Notes: generated from the sequence alone by a model not told the origin. A stretch of DNA of 39,361 nt from JAKCDU01 sp035551615 (GCA_035551615.1 DASZNC010000151.1:1-39361); one strand, 5' to 3'; shown: positions 14,717-23,942, numbered from the stretch's first letter. Program-made: numbers and translations.

Positions 14717-15921
14717 GTATCGCCACCGTCGAGGTTCCGACCGCCCCCGACCGGACCCGGATGCAACGCGATCGGTGGGCCCGTTTGCGATCCGTGATGG
14801 CCGAGCAGGGCGTGGACGCCATGATTCTGCTGGGCAACAGCAATGTCGCCTACGCCACCGGCGCGACCTGGCCGCTGGCCGACCCGGGGCGGGCCAATGT
14901 CGACCGTCCGGTGGCCGTCTTCACCGCCGAGGACACGCCGCCCCACCTGTTCTGCGCCGACGCCGACATCGACGTCGATCTGCCGGCCGACCATGTCCAC
15001 GGCCCGGTGTTCGTCGAGTTCGACGAAGGCGCCCAGCACTTCGGGCGCATCCTGTCCGAGCTGCTGCCCGACGAAGGCCGGCTGGCCGTCGATGAACTCC
15101 CCGGCTCGATGCAGCGCACCCTGGAGCTGTTCTTCCCCGGCTCCGAACCGGTGAGCGCCGACGAGGTCGTCGGCCCGGCCAAACTGATCAAGACACCCGA
15201 CGAGCTGGGTTTCATGCGCCAGGCGCTCGAGATCACGGAGAAGGCCATCGCCCCGGTGCAGGCCGCCCTGGCCCCCGGTGTGCGCCAGACCGACCTGACC
15301 GCCACCTTCCTGCAGGCCGCCTTCGATCTGGGGGCCGACGCCAACATCCTCGATCCCATCTGGCAGGTCATGCCGAAGGAGCTGGCCGCCGGCCCCTGGA
15401 CGACCCACGGCGACATCGCCTGCCCGCTGCTCAGCACCGAGCGGGAGTTGGAGAAGGGTGACGTCCTCTGGGTCGATACCGGCATCAGCTATGCCGGCTT
15501 CGCCTCCGACTTCGGGCGCACCTGGCTGGTCGGGGCCGAACCGACCGCCCGCCAGAAGGTCCAGTACCAGGGCTGGCGGAGGATCATCGACGCCGTGCTG
15601 GCCGTGACCAGGGCCGGGGCCACCGGCAGCGACCTGACCAGGGCCGCCCTCGACGCGTGTGACGGGCGGAAGCCGTGGATGCACCACTTCTACCTGGGCC
15701 ACGGGCTCGGCATCGAGAGCGCCGAGTCGCCGTTCATCGGCACCGACCTGGGCGATTCCTACGACCGCCGCCAGACGCTGATGCCCGGCATGGTGGTCGT
15801 CCTCGAGCCACTGATCTGGGATGACGGGGCCGCCGGCTACCGGTCCGAGGAGGTCATCGTGGTGACCGACGACGGCTACATCTCGCTCACCGACTACCCG
15901 TACGACCCCTATGGCGACTGA
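14713..15921 (+). CDS. M24 family metalloprotein (Xaa-Pro aminopeptidase-like), catalytically complete
   Basis: The 402-residue protein has an N-terminal creatinase-type domain (about residues 15-165) and a C-terminal pita-bread domain. All five expected metal ligands are present: Asp255 and Asp266 (VDTGISYAGFASDFGRTW), His330 (YLGHGLG), Glu365 (VVVLEPLIW) and Glu379 (RSEEVIVV). The TTG start overlaps the previous stop (TTGA). M24 proteins are prolidases or aminopeptidases, but relatives include creatinase and the DMSP lyase DddP, so a non-peptidase reaction in this catabolic operon is possible. The next gene is a paralogue that overlaps it by 11 bp. Confidence 0.88.
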   Translation: MSIATVEVPTAPDRTRMQRDRWARLRSVMAEQGVDAMILLGNSNVAYATGATWPLADPGRANVDRPVAVFTAEDTPPHLFCADADIDVDLPADHVHGPVFVEFDEGAQHFGRILSELLPDEGRLAVDELPGSMQRTLELFFPGSEPVSADEVVGPAKLIKTPDELGFMRQALEITEKAIAPVQAALAPGVRQTDLTATFLQAAFDLGADANILDPIWQVMPKELAAGPWTTHGDIACPLLSTERELEKGDVLWVDTGISYAGFASDFGRTWLVGAEPTARQKVQYQGWRRIIDAVLAVTRAGATGSDLTRAALDACDGRKPWMHHFYLGHGLGIESAESPFIGTDLGDSYDRRQTLMPGMVVVLEPLIWDDGAAGYRSEEVIVVTDDGYISLTDYPYDPYGD

Positions 15922-17023
15922 GGTCCTGGCCGACGAGGCCGCCCTCCGGCAGGCCCGCCGGCAGCGGGCTCTGGCCCAGATGGAGGCCCACGGCATCGAC
16001 GCCCTCCTGCTCGGGCGGGAAGCCAACGCCCGTTACCTGGCCGGCGCCCAGCGGCTGTGGACGGCGGGCACCCGCCCCTATGGTCCCGGCTGTGTGGTGA
16101 TCAGAGAAACGGCGGCCATCCACCTGGTCAGTACCTGGGATGAGGGGATCCCCGATGAGATCCCGCACCAGAACCTGTTCGGCATCACGTGGAACCCGGG
16201 CAACCTGTTCGCCTGGCTGGGCCAGATCGAGGGACTGGCGGGCGCCGCTCGCATCGGTACCGACTCGTTGACCCCCCGCTTCGCCCAGATCCTGCCGAAG
16301 CTGTTCCCGAACGCCGAGTTCGTCGACGCCGAACCGGCCCTCGAAGCGGCCCGCCGGGTCAAGACACCCGAGGAGATCGGGGTCATCCGCCTGGCCATCG
16401 AGGTGGCCGAGCGGGCCGCCGAAGAGACCCGGTCCCGGTTGCAGCCGGGCGTCACCGAGCGACAACTGGCCGGCGTGTTCATGGCGTCGATGGCCGGCCA
16501 GGGGGTCACCACCCCGGCCACCCAGCGGGTAGCGGCCATCACGACGGCCGCCGACCGCGAAGACCGCGCCGACCGCACCGTCCGGGCCACCGACCTGGTC
16601 ACCATCGACGGTGCGGTAGTGGCCGCCGGCTACACCGGGGAGGTGGCCCGCACGTGGCCGGCCTCCGATCAGGCCGTCACGCCGGCTGTGGCCGACCAGT
16701 ACGCCCGGGCCGAGCAACTGTGGGCCCGGCTGCTGAAGGCGAGCACGGCGGGAGCATCGTGTGCCGACTACATCGCCGCCTACCGGGCCGAGGGCGTCGA
16801 TCTGCCGCAACGACCGATCGTCACCGGCCTGGGACTCGGTTTCGACCGGCCGGTGGTCACCGCCGACCTGGCCCACACCGCCGGCCAGGAGCATCTGGTC
16901 CCGGGCATGGTCCTCGCCGTCACCGCCCACGTCGGGACTGTGATCCGCAAGGACTCGGTGCTGATCACGACCGACGGGCCCGAGCTGCTCACCACCAGTC
17001 CCTATTGGAAGCAGGAGCAATGA
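15911..17023 (+). CDS. M24-fold paralogue lacking metal ligands (pseudo-peptidase)
   Basis: The 370-residue protein has the same two-domain layout as its upstream neighbour. Where the neighbour has Asp, Asp, His, Glu and Glu, this one has Asp233, Glu244, Leu307 (GLGLG instead of GHGLG), Thr338 (VLAVTAHV) and Asp348 (RKDSV). With His and one Glu lost, a dinuclear metal site is very unlikely. It may be a structural partner of the active paralogue or, like creatinase, work without metal. The ATG lies inside the end of the preceding gene, and its stop overlaps the next ATG (ATGA), so it is actively maintained in the operon and is not a decaying gene. Confidence 0.85.
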   Translation: MATEVLADEAALRQARRQRALAQMEAHGIDALLLGREANARYLAGAQRLWTAGTRPYGPGCVVIRETAAIHLVSTWDEGIPDEIPHQNLFGITWNPGNLFAWLGQIEGLAGAARIGTDSLTPRFAQILPKLFPNAEFVDAEPALEAARRVKTPEEIGVIRLAIEVAERAAEETRSRLQPGVTERQLAGVFMASMAGQGVTTPATQRVAAITTAADREDRADRTVRATDLVTIDGAVVAAGYTGEVARTWPASDQAVTPAVADQYARAEQLWARLLKASTAGASCADYIAAYRAEGVDLPQRPIVTGLGLGFDRPVVTADLAHTAGQEHLVPGMVLAVTAHVGTVIRKDSVLITTDGPELLTTSPYWKQEQ

Positions 17024-17970
17024 GCGACGACACCAGTGAGGTCCTCCTCTACGACAAGGACCCGAAGACCAAGATCGCCACGATCACGCTGAACCGGCCG
17101 GAGCAGCTCAATGCGCCCACCATCGGCATGCGGCTCCGCTACGCCCGCCTGCTCGACCAGGCCAACATCGACGACGACGTGAAGGTCCTCGTCGTCCGGG
17201 GCGCCGGCAACGACTTCGGTACCGGCGCCGACCTGCCCGAACTGGCTGCGCTCATGGCCGAGTCACCGGAAGCCGCCCTGCGGGAAGAGCTTCAGCTGAA
17301 CGGTGCCGACGTGACCTACCCGCCGCCCCGCTCCTACCGGGCCGGCGCCAGCCTGGGCCAGTGGTACGCCGATCCGCGCGCCGGATGCCGCTCGCTCCAG
17401 GACTTCAAGAAGATCAGCATCGTCGAGGTCAAGGGCTACTGCTACGGCTGGCACTTCTACCAGGCGGCCGACGCCGACCTGGTCATCTCCTCCGACGACG
17501 CCCTCTTCGGCCACCCCGCCTTCCGCTACGTCGGCTGGGGACCCCGCATGTGGTCGTGGGCCATGACCATGGGCATCCGCAAGTTCCAGGAGATGGTCTT
17601 CACCGGCCGCCCGTTCTCGGCCAAGGAGATGTACGACTGCAGTTTCGTCAACAGCGTCGTGCCCCGCGACGAGCTCGAGGCCGAGGTGGCCAAGTACGCC
17701 AGTGCCTGCAGCCGGTCCCGCCCGACCGACGCGGTCGTGATGCAGAAGACCTTCTTCCAGATGATGAAGCAGTACCAGGGCGAGTACCTGGGCAGCCTGC
17801 TCAGCTCCTTCCTCGAGGGGATGGGCGGCCGGGTGCGCCCAGACGCCGACGACCTGATGCTGGGTGATGAGGTGTACGGCGGTGGTCTGAACAATGCGGT
17901 CAAAGGAAACGACCACCTCTTCCCCCCCGATTTCCGATTGAGCAAGTCCGGACGCGGCGACGTTGAATGA
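17020..17970 (+). CDS. Enoyl-CoA hydratase/isomerase family protein
   Basis: The 316-residue crotonase-fold protein has ATITLNRPEQLNAP at the N-terminus, a first oxyanion-hole region NDFGTGADL (usual FSAGADL) and a second VEVKGYCYGWHFYQAADADLVIS (usual G-x-x-x-G-G-G). The 60-residue insertion with PPPRSYRAGASLGQWY after the first motif is unusual. Its C-terminal tail is longer than usual. Members hydrate or isomerise enoyl-CoA, or cleave ring beta-dicarbonyls. The ATGA overlap on the 5' side and an 8-bp overlap with the CoA-transferase indicate tight coupling. The substrate is probably the CoA ester made by that CoA-transferase. Confidence 0.88.
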   Translation: MSDDTSEVLLYDKDPKTKIATITLNRPEQLNAPTIGMRLRYARLLDQANIDDDVKVLVVRGAGNDFGTGADLPELAALMAESPEAALREELQLNGADVTYPPPRSYRAGASLGQWYADPRAGCRSLQDFKKISIVEVKGYCYGWHFYQAADADLVISSDDALFGHPAFRYVGWGPRMWSWAMTMGIRKFQEMVFTGRPFSAKEMYDCSFVNSVVPRDELEAEVAKYASACSRSRPTDAVVMQKTFFQMMKQYQGEYLGSLLSSFLEGMGGRVRPDADDLMLGDEVYGGGLNNAVKGNDHLFPPDFRLSKSGRGDVE

Positions 17971-20359
17971 ACCGCTCAGTGACTGGCTGGTAGTCGATCT
18001 CTCGTCCGGGATCCCGGGCGGCTATTGCAGCAGGATCCTGGCCGACGGCGGAGCACAGGTGATCAAGGTCGAGGACCGGGCCGGCGATGACCTGCGCCGA
18101 TGGACGGCATCGGGCCCACTGCCCGACGGCGACGACGGCGCCCTGTTCCGGTTCCTGGCCGCGTCCAAGCGCAGCGTCGTGGTCGGCCCGGAGGACACGG
18201 ATGCCCTCGAGGGTGTGCTCCGGCAGGCGCACGTGGTGATCTGGTCGCCCGGCAGCGCGGTGGCCGAACTCGAGGCTCTGCGACCGGCCGCCCTGCTGCG
18301 CCGGCACCCGCACCTGACGATCACCGCCATCACCGACTTCGGGTTGGACGGCCCGTGGGCCGGGCGGCCGGCCACCGAGTTCACGTTGCAGGCCTGGTCG
18401 GGCGGCATCGTCGGGTTGGGTCGCGGATCGCTCGGACGGGCACCCGTCGCCGTTGGCGGCCGTATCGGCTATTGGCAGGCCGGCGCCCACGCCGCCGTCG
18501 CCACCCTCCTGTCCCGCTCCTGCGGGCCTGGTGGCCAGATCGCCGACGTGTCAGTGCTGGAGACACTTTCGGCCAGCCTGACCTACTGCCCGGTGAGCTA
18601 TTTCGACGCCCTGGGTCGCCCGTTCCGGAAGGGCCGGGCCATCATCACGCCGGGCGTCGGCGCGGCCAAGGACGGCATGATCGCCGTGGGGGTGGGCACC
18701 GGGCAGCAGTGGCTGGACTTCGCCGTCATGGTCGGCCATCCAGAGTGGCACGAGGACAAGTCTCTGTTCCGGAACCGGGTGCGCCTGGCGCCGGTCATCG
18801 ACGAGTGGTTCGCCGGCCACACTGTGGACGAGATCACCGACCTGGCCTCCGCCTTCCGGCTGCCCCACGCCCCAGTGGCCAACGGCGCCACTCTGCCCGC
18901 TTTCGAACATTTCCGGGCCCGGGGCACGTTCGTCAGGCGCGACGGGGTGGTGCAGCCCGGGCCGCCCTACCGGCTGACTCCGGCCCGCCTCCGGCCGCCC
19001 GGACCGTCGCCCCGTCTGGGCCAGGACTCCCTGTACGAGGTGGCCGGGGACGGGGCCGACAGGGCGGCCGAGCTGGGCCGTCGTGACGGGAGTGCGGGCC
19101 GCGACCCTGAGTCAGAAGGGCCGGGCGCCGACCTGATCGCCGGGCTGCGGGTGCTCGACATGACCGCGTTCTGGGCCGGTCCCTCCTGCACGTTCCCCCT
19201 GGCCCTGATGGGGGCCGACGTGATCCACCTGGAGTCGACCCGCCACCTGGACGGCACCCGCATGCTCGGCGCGCCGATGTCCGAGGAGCAGTGGTGGGAG
19301 CGGTCGCCCATATTCGCCGCCCTCAACGCCAACAAGCGCAGCCTGACCCTCGACATCCAGTCGGAGCCGGGCCGGGCCGTCCTGCACCGTCTGATCGCCA
19401 CGACCGATGTCATCGTCGAGAACTACACACCAAGGGTGTTGGAGCAGTCCGGCCTGTCCTTTGACCAACTGCGGAGGATCCGGCCCGACATCATCCTGGT
19501 CCGCATGCCCGGATTCGGGCTGGACGGGCCGTGGCGGGACAACGCCGCGTTCGCCTACACCATCGAGGACGCCTCCGGGCTGACGTGGATGACCGGCCAC
19601 CCCGACCAGAAGCCGCTGGAGCCGTACTGCGTGGGCGACCCCAACGCCGGTGTCCACGCCCTGGCCGGGCTCCTGCTCGCCCTGCAGCACCGGCGCCGCA
19701 CGGGCGAGGGCGTGATGGTGGAGGCGGCCATGGTCGACGCCGCCGTCAACGTCACCGCCGAGCAGGTCATCGAGTACTCCGCCACCGGCCGGCTGATGGA
19801 GCGGACCGGCAACCGGAGCCTGACCGCGGCGCCGCAGAACCTGTACCGGACGGCTGACGTCGACGAGTACGGCGGCGACGACTCGTGGGTCGCCATCTCG
19901 ATCGAGACCGACGAGCAGTGGGAGAGCCTGCTCGGCGCGCTGGGGTGGGATCCCGATCCCCGGTTCGTCCATCCGGCCGGCCGTCGGGACCACCAGGACC
20001 TGATCGACCGGCACCTGGCCGACTGGTGCGCCGGCCGCAAGGCGGACGAGATCGTGGAACTGCTGTGGCCGGCCGGTGTCCCGGTGGCCCCGGTGGTGCA
20101 GCCGCACCGGGTCGGCGACCTGGCCCAGTTCGAGTGGCGCCGCCATTTCGAGACGGTCGAGCACCCGGCGCTCGGAGCGGCCCGCTACGCGACCGCCCCG
20201 TTCCGGCTCTCGGGCCGCCCCGGGCCGCTCCACACCCGGCCGGCTCCGATGCTCGGTGAACACAACGCCGAGATCCTGGCGTCACTGGGTTTGAGCGAGG
20301 ATGAGATCAGTACCCTCACATCCGAGGGAGTCATCGGCCGGGAACCGGCCGGGCGATGA
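17963..20359 (+). CDS. Double-length CaiB/BaiF (family III) CoA-transferase, one half lacking the catalytic Asp
   Basis: The 798-residue protein consists of two CaiB/BaiF domains in tandem, about residues 1-370 and 390-790. Both begin with the LSSGIPGGYCSRILADGGAQVIKVE or LDMTAFWAGPSCTFPLALMGADV pattern. The C-terminal half has the catalytic Asp559 in CVGDPNAGVHALAG; the N-terminal half has Tyr170 at the matching position (RIGYWQAGAHAA). Family III enzymes move CoA between acids through an aspartyl-CoA intermediate, working as interlocked dimers; this fusion may be a covalent pseudo-dimer with one active site. The TTG start overlaps the end of the preceding gene. It activates the organic acid of the pathway. 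Confidence 0.9.
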   Translation: MNEPLSDWLVVDLSSGIPGGYCSRILADGGAQVIKVEDRAGDDLRRWTASGPLPDGDDGALFRFLAASKRSVVVGPEDTDALEGVLRQAHVVIWSPGSAVAELEALRPAALLRRHPHLTITAITDFGLDGPWAGRPATEFTLQAWSGGIVGLGRGSLGRAPVAVGGRIGYWQAGAHAAVATLLSRSCGPGGQIADVSVLETLSASLTYCPVSYFDALGRPFRKGRAIITPGVGAAKDGMIAVGVGTGQQWLDFAVMVGHPEWHEDKSLFRNRVRLAPVIDEWFAGHTVDEITDLASAFRLPHAPVANGATLPAFEHFRARGTFVRRDGVVQPGPPYRLTPARLRPPGPSPRLGQDSLYEVAGDGADRAAELGRRDGSAGRDPESEGPGADLIAGLRVLDMTAFWAGPSCTFPLALMGADVIHLESTRHLDGTRMLGAPMSEEQWWERSPIFAALNANKRSLTLDIQSEPGRAVLHRLIATTDVIVENYTPRVLEQSGLSFDQLRRIRPDIILVRMPGFGLDGPWRDNAAFAYTIEDASGLTWMTGHPDQKPLEPYCVGDPNAGVHALAGLLLALQHRRRTGEGVMVEAAMVDAAVNVTAEQVIEYSATGRLMERTGNRSLTAAPQNLYRTADVDEYGGDDSWVAISIETDEQWESLLGALGWDPDPRFVHPAGRRDHQDLIDRHLADWCAGRKADEIVELLWPAGVPVAPVVQPHRVGDLAQFEWRRHFETVEHPALGAARYATAPFRLSGRPGPLHTRPAPMLGEHNAEILASLGLSEDEISTLTSEGVIGREPAGR

Positions 20360-20375
20360 GAGCTCTGGAGGAGAC

Positions 20376-21713
20376 GTGACCAGCTGCGACGTCCCGTTCG
20401 CCATGACCGGCGATACCGCCGTTCCCGCCCCCCGCTACTACGACCGCGGCTTCGCCCAGCTGGAGGCCGAGCGGATGTGGTCGCGGACCTGGCAGATGGC
20501 CTGCCGGCTCGAGGAGATACCGGACCCGGGCGACTTCTCCGAGTACACCATCGGCGATCAGTCGGTGATGGTGGTGCGGGTCGACGCCGGCACCATCCGG
20601 GCCTACCAGAACGTGTGCCGGCATCGCGGGACGCAGTTGGCGGTGGGTGCCGGACATTTCGCGGGGGGTCAGATCGCCTGCCCGTTCCATGGCTGGCGGT
20701 GGAACCTGGACGGGACCAACTCGTTCGTCTACGGCGACGAGGGATTCGCGGCCGAGCTTCAGGGTTCGCCCAAGCTGTGCCTGCCCCAGGTGCAGGTGGA
20801 CACGTGGGGCGCCTGTGTCTGGATCAACCTGGACCCCGACGCCGCCCCGCTGCTCGAGTCCATCGACCCGATGCCGTCCCTCCTCGACCCGCTCGGGGTC
20901 GATCTCATGCAGACCGTGTGGTGGAAGGGCACCATCCTCGACGCGAATTGGAAGCTGGCCATGGAGGCGTTCATCGAGGGCTACCACGTCATGGCCAGCC
21001 ACCCGCAGCTCACCCAGGGCCTGGGCGAGGGCTACGACCCGAACGCCCTGGGCTACACCGTCCACGACCGCGGCCACTCCCACTACATCAGCAAGCCGGG
21101 CGCCCAGCGGACCCACCGGCGACGGGTCGACTACCTGCGGGAGGTCGAGGCGCTGATCGACTCCAGCCGGCTGCTCGGCGACGGCCTGGAGGCGATGACC
21201 CTGCCCCGCGACCTGGAGGTGATCGAGACCCTGCGCGACCGGGAGGTGGCCGAGGATGCGTCGCTCGGGTCCGAGTTGGTCAAGGCCCTCTACGAACACG
21301 CCGACGCCAAAGGTATCCCGCTGCCCCGGTTGCGGGGTTCGGAGTTGATCAGGTGGGGCGGCGTGTTCTTCGTGTTCCCCAACTACTTCGTGCTGCCGCA
21401 GTACGGCAACGCCCTCACCTACCGCTTCCGGCCGGTCGCCGGCGAACCGGAGAAGACCCTGCTCGAACTGTGGTCGATCAGCATCCCCGAGCCCGGCGCG
21501 GCGCGCCCGCGCCCGGCGATGGAGGGCCCGTACGCGCCCGACGACGATCGCCACTGGCCGGAGATCCCGTTGCAGGACTTCGACAACATCACCCGCCAGC
21601 AGAAGGGCGTCCACAACCGCACCTTCGGATCGACCCGCATCTCGCACGTCTACGAGGTGGGCATCGCCAACCTCCACCGGGAGATCGACCGCTACCTGGC
21701 CCGGCCGGTATGA
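20376..21713 (+). CDS. Rieske non-haem iron oxygenase, alpha subunit
   Basis: The 445-residue protein has a Rieske [2Fe-2S] domain with Cys81-x-His83 and Cys102-x2-His105 (CRHRGTQ and ACPFHGWRW). Its catalytic domain has NWKLAMEAFIEGYHVMASHP, giving His204 and His209 as iron ligands. GTG 20376 lies behind a good GGAGGAG site and is chosen over an upstream ATG that overlaps the CoA-transferase end. It hydroxylates or dihydroxylates a ring or alkyl position with electrons from a reductase that is not encoded nearby. No beta subunit is present, which suggests the alpha-only type. Spacing of 16 bp to the previous stop keeps it in the operon. Confidence 0.92.
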   Translation: MTSCDVPFAMTGDTAVPAPRYYDRGFAQLEAERMWSRTWQMACRLEEIPDPGDFSEYTIGDQSVMVVRVDAGTIRAYQNVCRHRGTQLAVGAGHFAGGQIACPFHGWRWNLDGTNSFVYGDEGFAAELQGSPKLCLPQVQVDTWGACVWINLDPDAAPLLESIDPMPSLLDPLGVDLMQTVWWKGTILDANWKLAMEAFIEGYHVMASHPQLTQGLGEGYDPNALGYTVHDRGHSHYISKPGAQRTHRRRVDYLREVEALIDSSRLLGDGLEAMTLPRDLEVIETLRDREVAEDASLGSELVKALYEHADAKGIPLPRLRGSELIRWGGVFFVFPNYFVLPQYGNALTYRFRPVAGEPEKTLLELWSISIPEPGAARPRPAMEGPYAPDDDRHWPEIPLQDFDNITRQQKGVHNRTFGSTRISHVYEVGIANLHREIDRYLARPV

Positions 21714-21771
21714 GCCGCCCCCGTCGCGCCCCGGAGCCGGCCGGTGGGCGGGTCCGGCCGGTTCGTTGACC

Positions 21772-23397
21772 ATGTCATCCGGCCGGCCGGATGCCGAGGT
21801 CGTGGTGATCGGCAGCGGGGCGGCCGCCCTGTCGGCGGCGCTGGCCGCCCACGACGCGGGCGCCTCCGTGGCCGTGCTCGAACGCTCGGACAGCATCGGC
21901 GGGACCACGGCGGTCTCCGGCGGCGGGGTGTGGATGCCGGCCAACCACGTGACCGGGGCCGACGACTCCCGCCAGGACGCGCTCGCCTACATGACCGCCC
22001 TCTCACGGGACCGGGCCTCAGCCGAGCATCTGCAGCGCTATGTCGACGAGGGGCCCGAGATCCTGGCCGGGCTGGAGAGACGCACCAAGCTGCGCTTCCG
22101 GGCCATCGCATGGCCGGACTACCACCCCGAGATGGACGGGGCCCGCCCGACCGGGCGCATGATCGAGCCCGACCTGTTCGACACGACGGTGTTGGGCGAC
22201 TGGGCCTCTCGCCTGCGCCGGGCCCCGGTGCTCGGCCTGCCCCTCACGCTGCAGGAGTCGACCGTCGATTGGACCCCCTCCTACACACCGGAGCGCTACG
22301 ACGGCGCCGAGATCAAGAGGCGGGTGCAGGCCCACCAGGTGGCGTGCGGCCAGGCCCTGATCGCCGGCCTGCTGGACGGTTGCCTGTCCCGGAGGATCGA
22401 GCCGGTCCTCAGTACCCGGGCGGTGGAGCTGCGGACTGCAGGGGGGGCAGTGACCGGTGTGGTCGTCGAGCGCGACGGGCGGCGGGAGGAGATGGCGGCC
22501 CGGGCGGTGGTACTGGCGTCGGGCGGCTACGAATGGAACGCCGATCTGGTCAGTCGCTACCTGCCCGGCCCCCTCACCCACCCCACCAGCCCGCCGGTCA
22601 ACGAGGGCGACGCCCTCCTGATGGCCATGGAACTGGGCGCCGACCTGGCCAACATGAACGAGGCCTGGTGGTACCCGGCCGGCGCCGTCCCCGGCGATGA
22701 GTACGAGGGCCGCCAGCTGTCCCGGTTCGTCGCCGTCGAGCGCACCGCCCCCCACACGATCATTGTCGACCGGTTCGGCCACCGCTTCGTCAACGAGGCG
22801 GCCAACTACAACGACATGCAGAAGGCGTTCTTCGCCTTCGACGCCAACGAGGGCCGACCCCGTCACCTGCCGTGCTGGGTGATCTTCGATCACCAGTACC
22901 GGTCCCGGTACCCGGTGATCAGCGCCCGCCCGGGCGGCACCGATCCGGAGTGGCTGCGGCGCAGCGACTCGCTGGTCGAGCTGGCCGGGCTGGTCGGCAT
23001 CGACCCGGCCGGTCTGGAGGACACCGTGGCCCGGTGGAACCGGTTCGTCTCCGGGGGGCGGGACCTGGACTACGGGCGAGGTGACAGTTTCTATGACCGT
23101 TTCCACGGCGATGCCGGCGCCGCCCATCCCAACCTGGGGACGATCGAGCAGGGACCGTTCTACGCCTGTCCCGTGTACCTGGGCTGCGTGGGTACCAGCG
23201 GCGGTCCCCGCATCGACCGGTCGGGCCGTATCCAGCACGTCCGGGGCCGGGCCATCCCCGGGCTGTACGGCGCCGGCAACGCCATCGCCAGCCCGGCCGG
23301 GCCGGCCTACTTCGGGGGCGGCACGACCATCGGCATGGCCCTGGTGTGGGGCCACATCGCCGGCACCACCGCGGCCACCGACCTCACCGGCCCGTGA
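21772..23397 (+). CDS. FAD-dependent oxidoreductase, 3-ketosteroid 1-dehydrogenase-like (KstD family)
   Basis: The 541-residue flavoprotein starts with the FAD-binding motif VVVIGSGAAALSAALAAHDAG. It then has IGGTTAVSGGGVWMPANH, the characteristic pattern of the KstD/fumarate reductase group, and ends with GLYGAGNAIASPAGPAYFGGG, the second flavin-binding region. Members introduce double bonds into ring ketones, often steroids. KstD itself is placed in the same fold, but the substrate here is not shown. The ATG lies 59 bp after the Rieske gene. It ends the plus-strand operon and is convergent with the cupin gene. Confidence 0.88.
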   Translation: MSSGRPDAEVVVIGSGAAALSAALAAHDAGASVAVLERSDSIGGTTAVSGGGVWMPANHVTGADDSRQDALAYMTALSRDRASAEHLQRYVDEGPEILAGLERRTKLRFRAIAWPDYHPEMDGARPTGRMIEPDLFDTTVLGDWASRLRRAPVLGLPLTLQESTVDWTPSYTPERYDGAEIKRRVQAHQVACGQALIAGLLDGCLSRRIEPVLSTRAVELRTAGGAVTGVVVERDGRREEMAARAVVLASGGYEWNADLVSRYLPGPLTHPTSPPVNEGDALLMAMELGADLANMNEAWWYPAGAVPGDEYEGRQLSRFVAVERTAPHTIIVDRFGHRFVNEAANYNDMQKAFFAFDANEGRPRHLPCWVIFDHQYRSRYPVISARPGGTDPEWLRRSDSLVELAGLVGIDPAGLEDTVARWNRFVSGGRDLDYGRGDSFYDRFHGDAGAAHPNLGTIEQGPFYACPVYLGCVGTSGGPRIDRSGRIQHVRGRAIPGLYGAGNAIASPAGPAYFGGGTTIGMALVWGHIAGTTAATDLTGP

Positions 23398-23441
23398 GCC
23401 TCCTCACCCCTCACCGACCACCGGTGCCGGCCGCAGGACCG

Positions 23442-23942
23442 CTACTGAGCGACGAACTCGGCCGTCTGCTCGATCCAGTCGTCCTTGTGGGTGCGGGCCA
23501 GATCGGCCAGCTGGTCCCACCGGCCCAGGCTCTCGGTGACATTGATGCCGAAGCTGGTGGCACCCCGGAACTCGAGCACCTCGACGCCGTCCGGCCCGGC
23601 CGCGTAGGCGTACGGCGCCCCGGCGGGCACGAAGAAGCCGTCGCCGGCCGGGATCACCTGATTGCCCATGCGGGCCTCACCGGAAATCACGTAGTACAGG
23701 CAGTCGACGTCGTGGGAGTGACGGGGCAGGGCGTAGTCGGGTGCGTACCACAGCCGTATGAGGCTCATGCCCGGGGTGTCGGGGTCGCCGAAGAGCACCT
23801 TGATGACGTAGCCGGCGGTGGCGCCGATGGCCTTGAACACCTCCCGGCTGGGCGTCGGCTCCATCACCGGTCGGCCCATCATCTTCGTATCGTCCAGGTC
23901 AACCCCAGCTGACCTTCTGAAAATCTGCAGCCCACGAGCCAT
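23442..23942 (-). CDS. Cupin-domain protein
   Basis: The 166-residue protein (from ATG 23942, behind GAGGGGGG) has one cupin barrel. PRHSHDVDCLYYVISGEARMG supplies the first motif with His residues, and VPAGAPYAYAAGPDGVEVLEF the second; the second lacks a clear His, so the metal site may be incomplete. Single-domain cupins in catabolic loci act as isomerases, lyases or sensors. An earlier ATG at 24008 would add 22 Arg-rich residues and overlap the divergent SDR start, so it is not used. It lies only 35 bp from the divergent SDR start and is convergent with the flavoprotein. Confidence 0.8.
   Translation of the reverse strand: MARGLQIFRRSAGVDLDDTKMMGRPVMEPTPSREVFKAIGATAGYVIKVLFGDPDTPGMSLIRLWYAPDYALPRHSHDVDCLYYVISGEARMGNQVIPAGDGFFVPAGAPYAYAAGPDGVEVLEFRGATSFGINVTESLGRWDQLADLARTHKDDWIEQTAEFVAQ

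Noticed and set aside
16189..17019. Extended N-terminus for the enoyl-CoA hydratase
   Set aside because: The extension would cover the second M24 gene and is Arg/Gly/His-rich; ATG 17020 with an ATGA overlap is the natural start.
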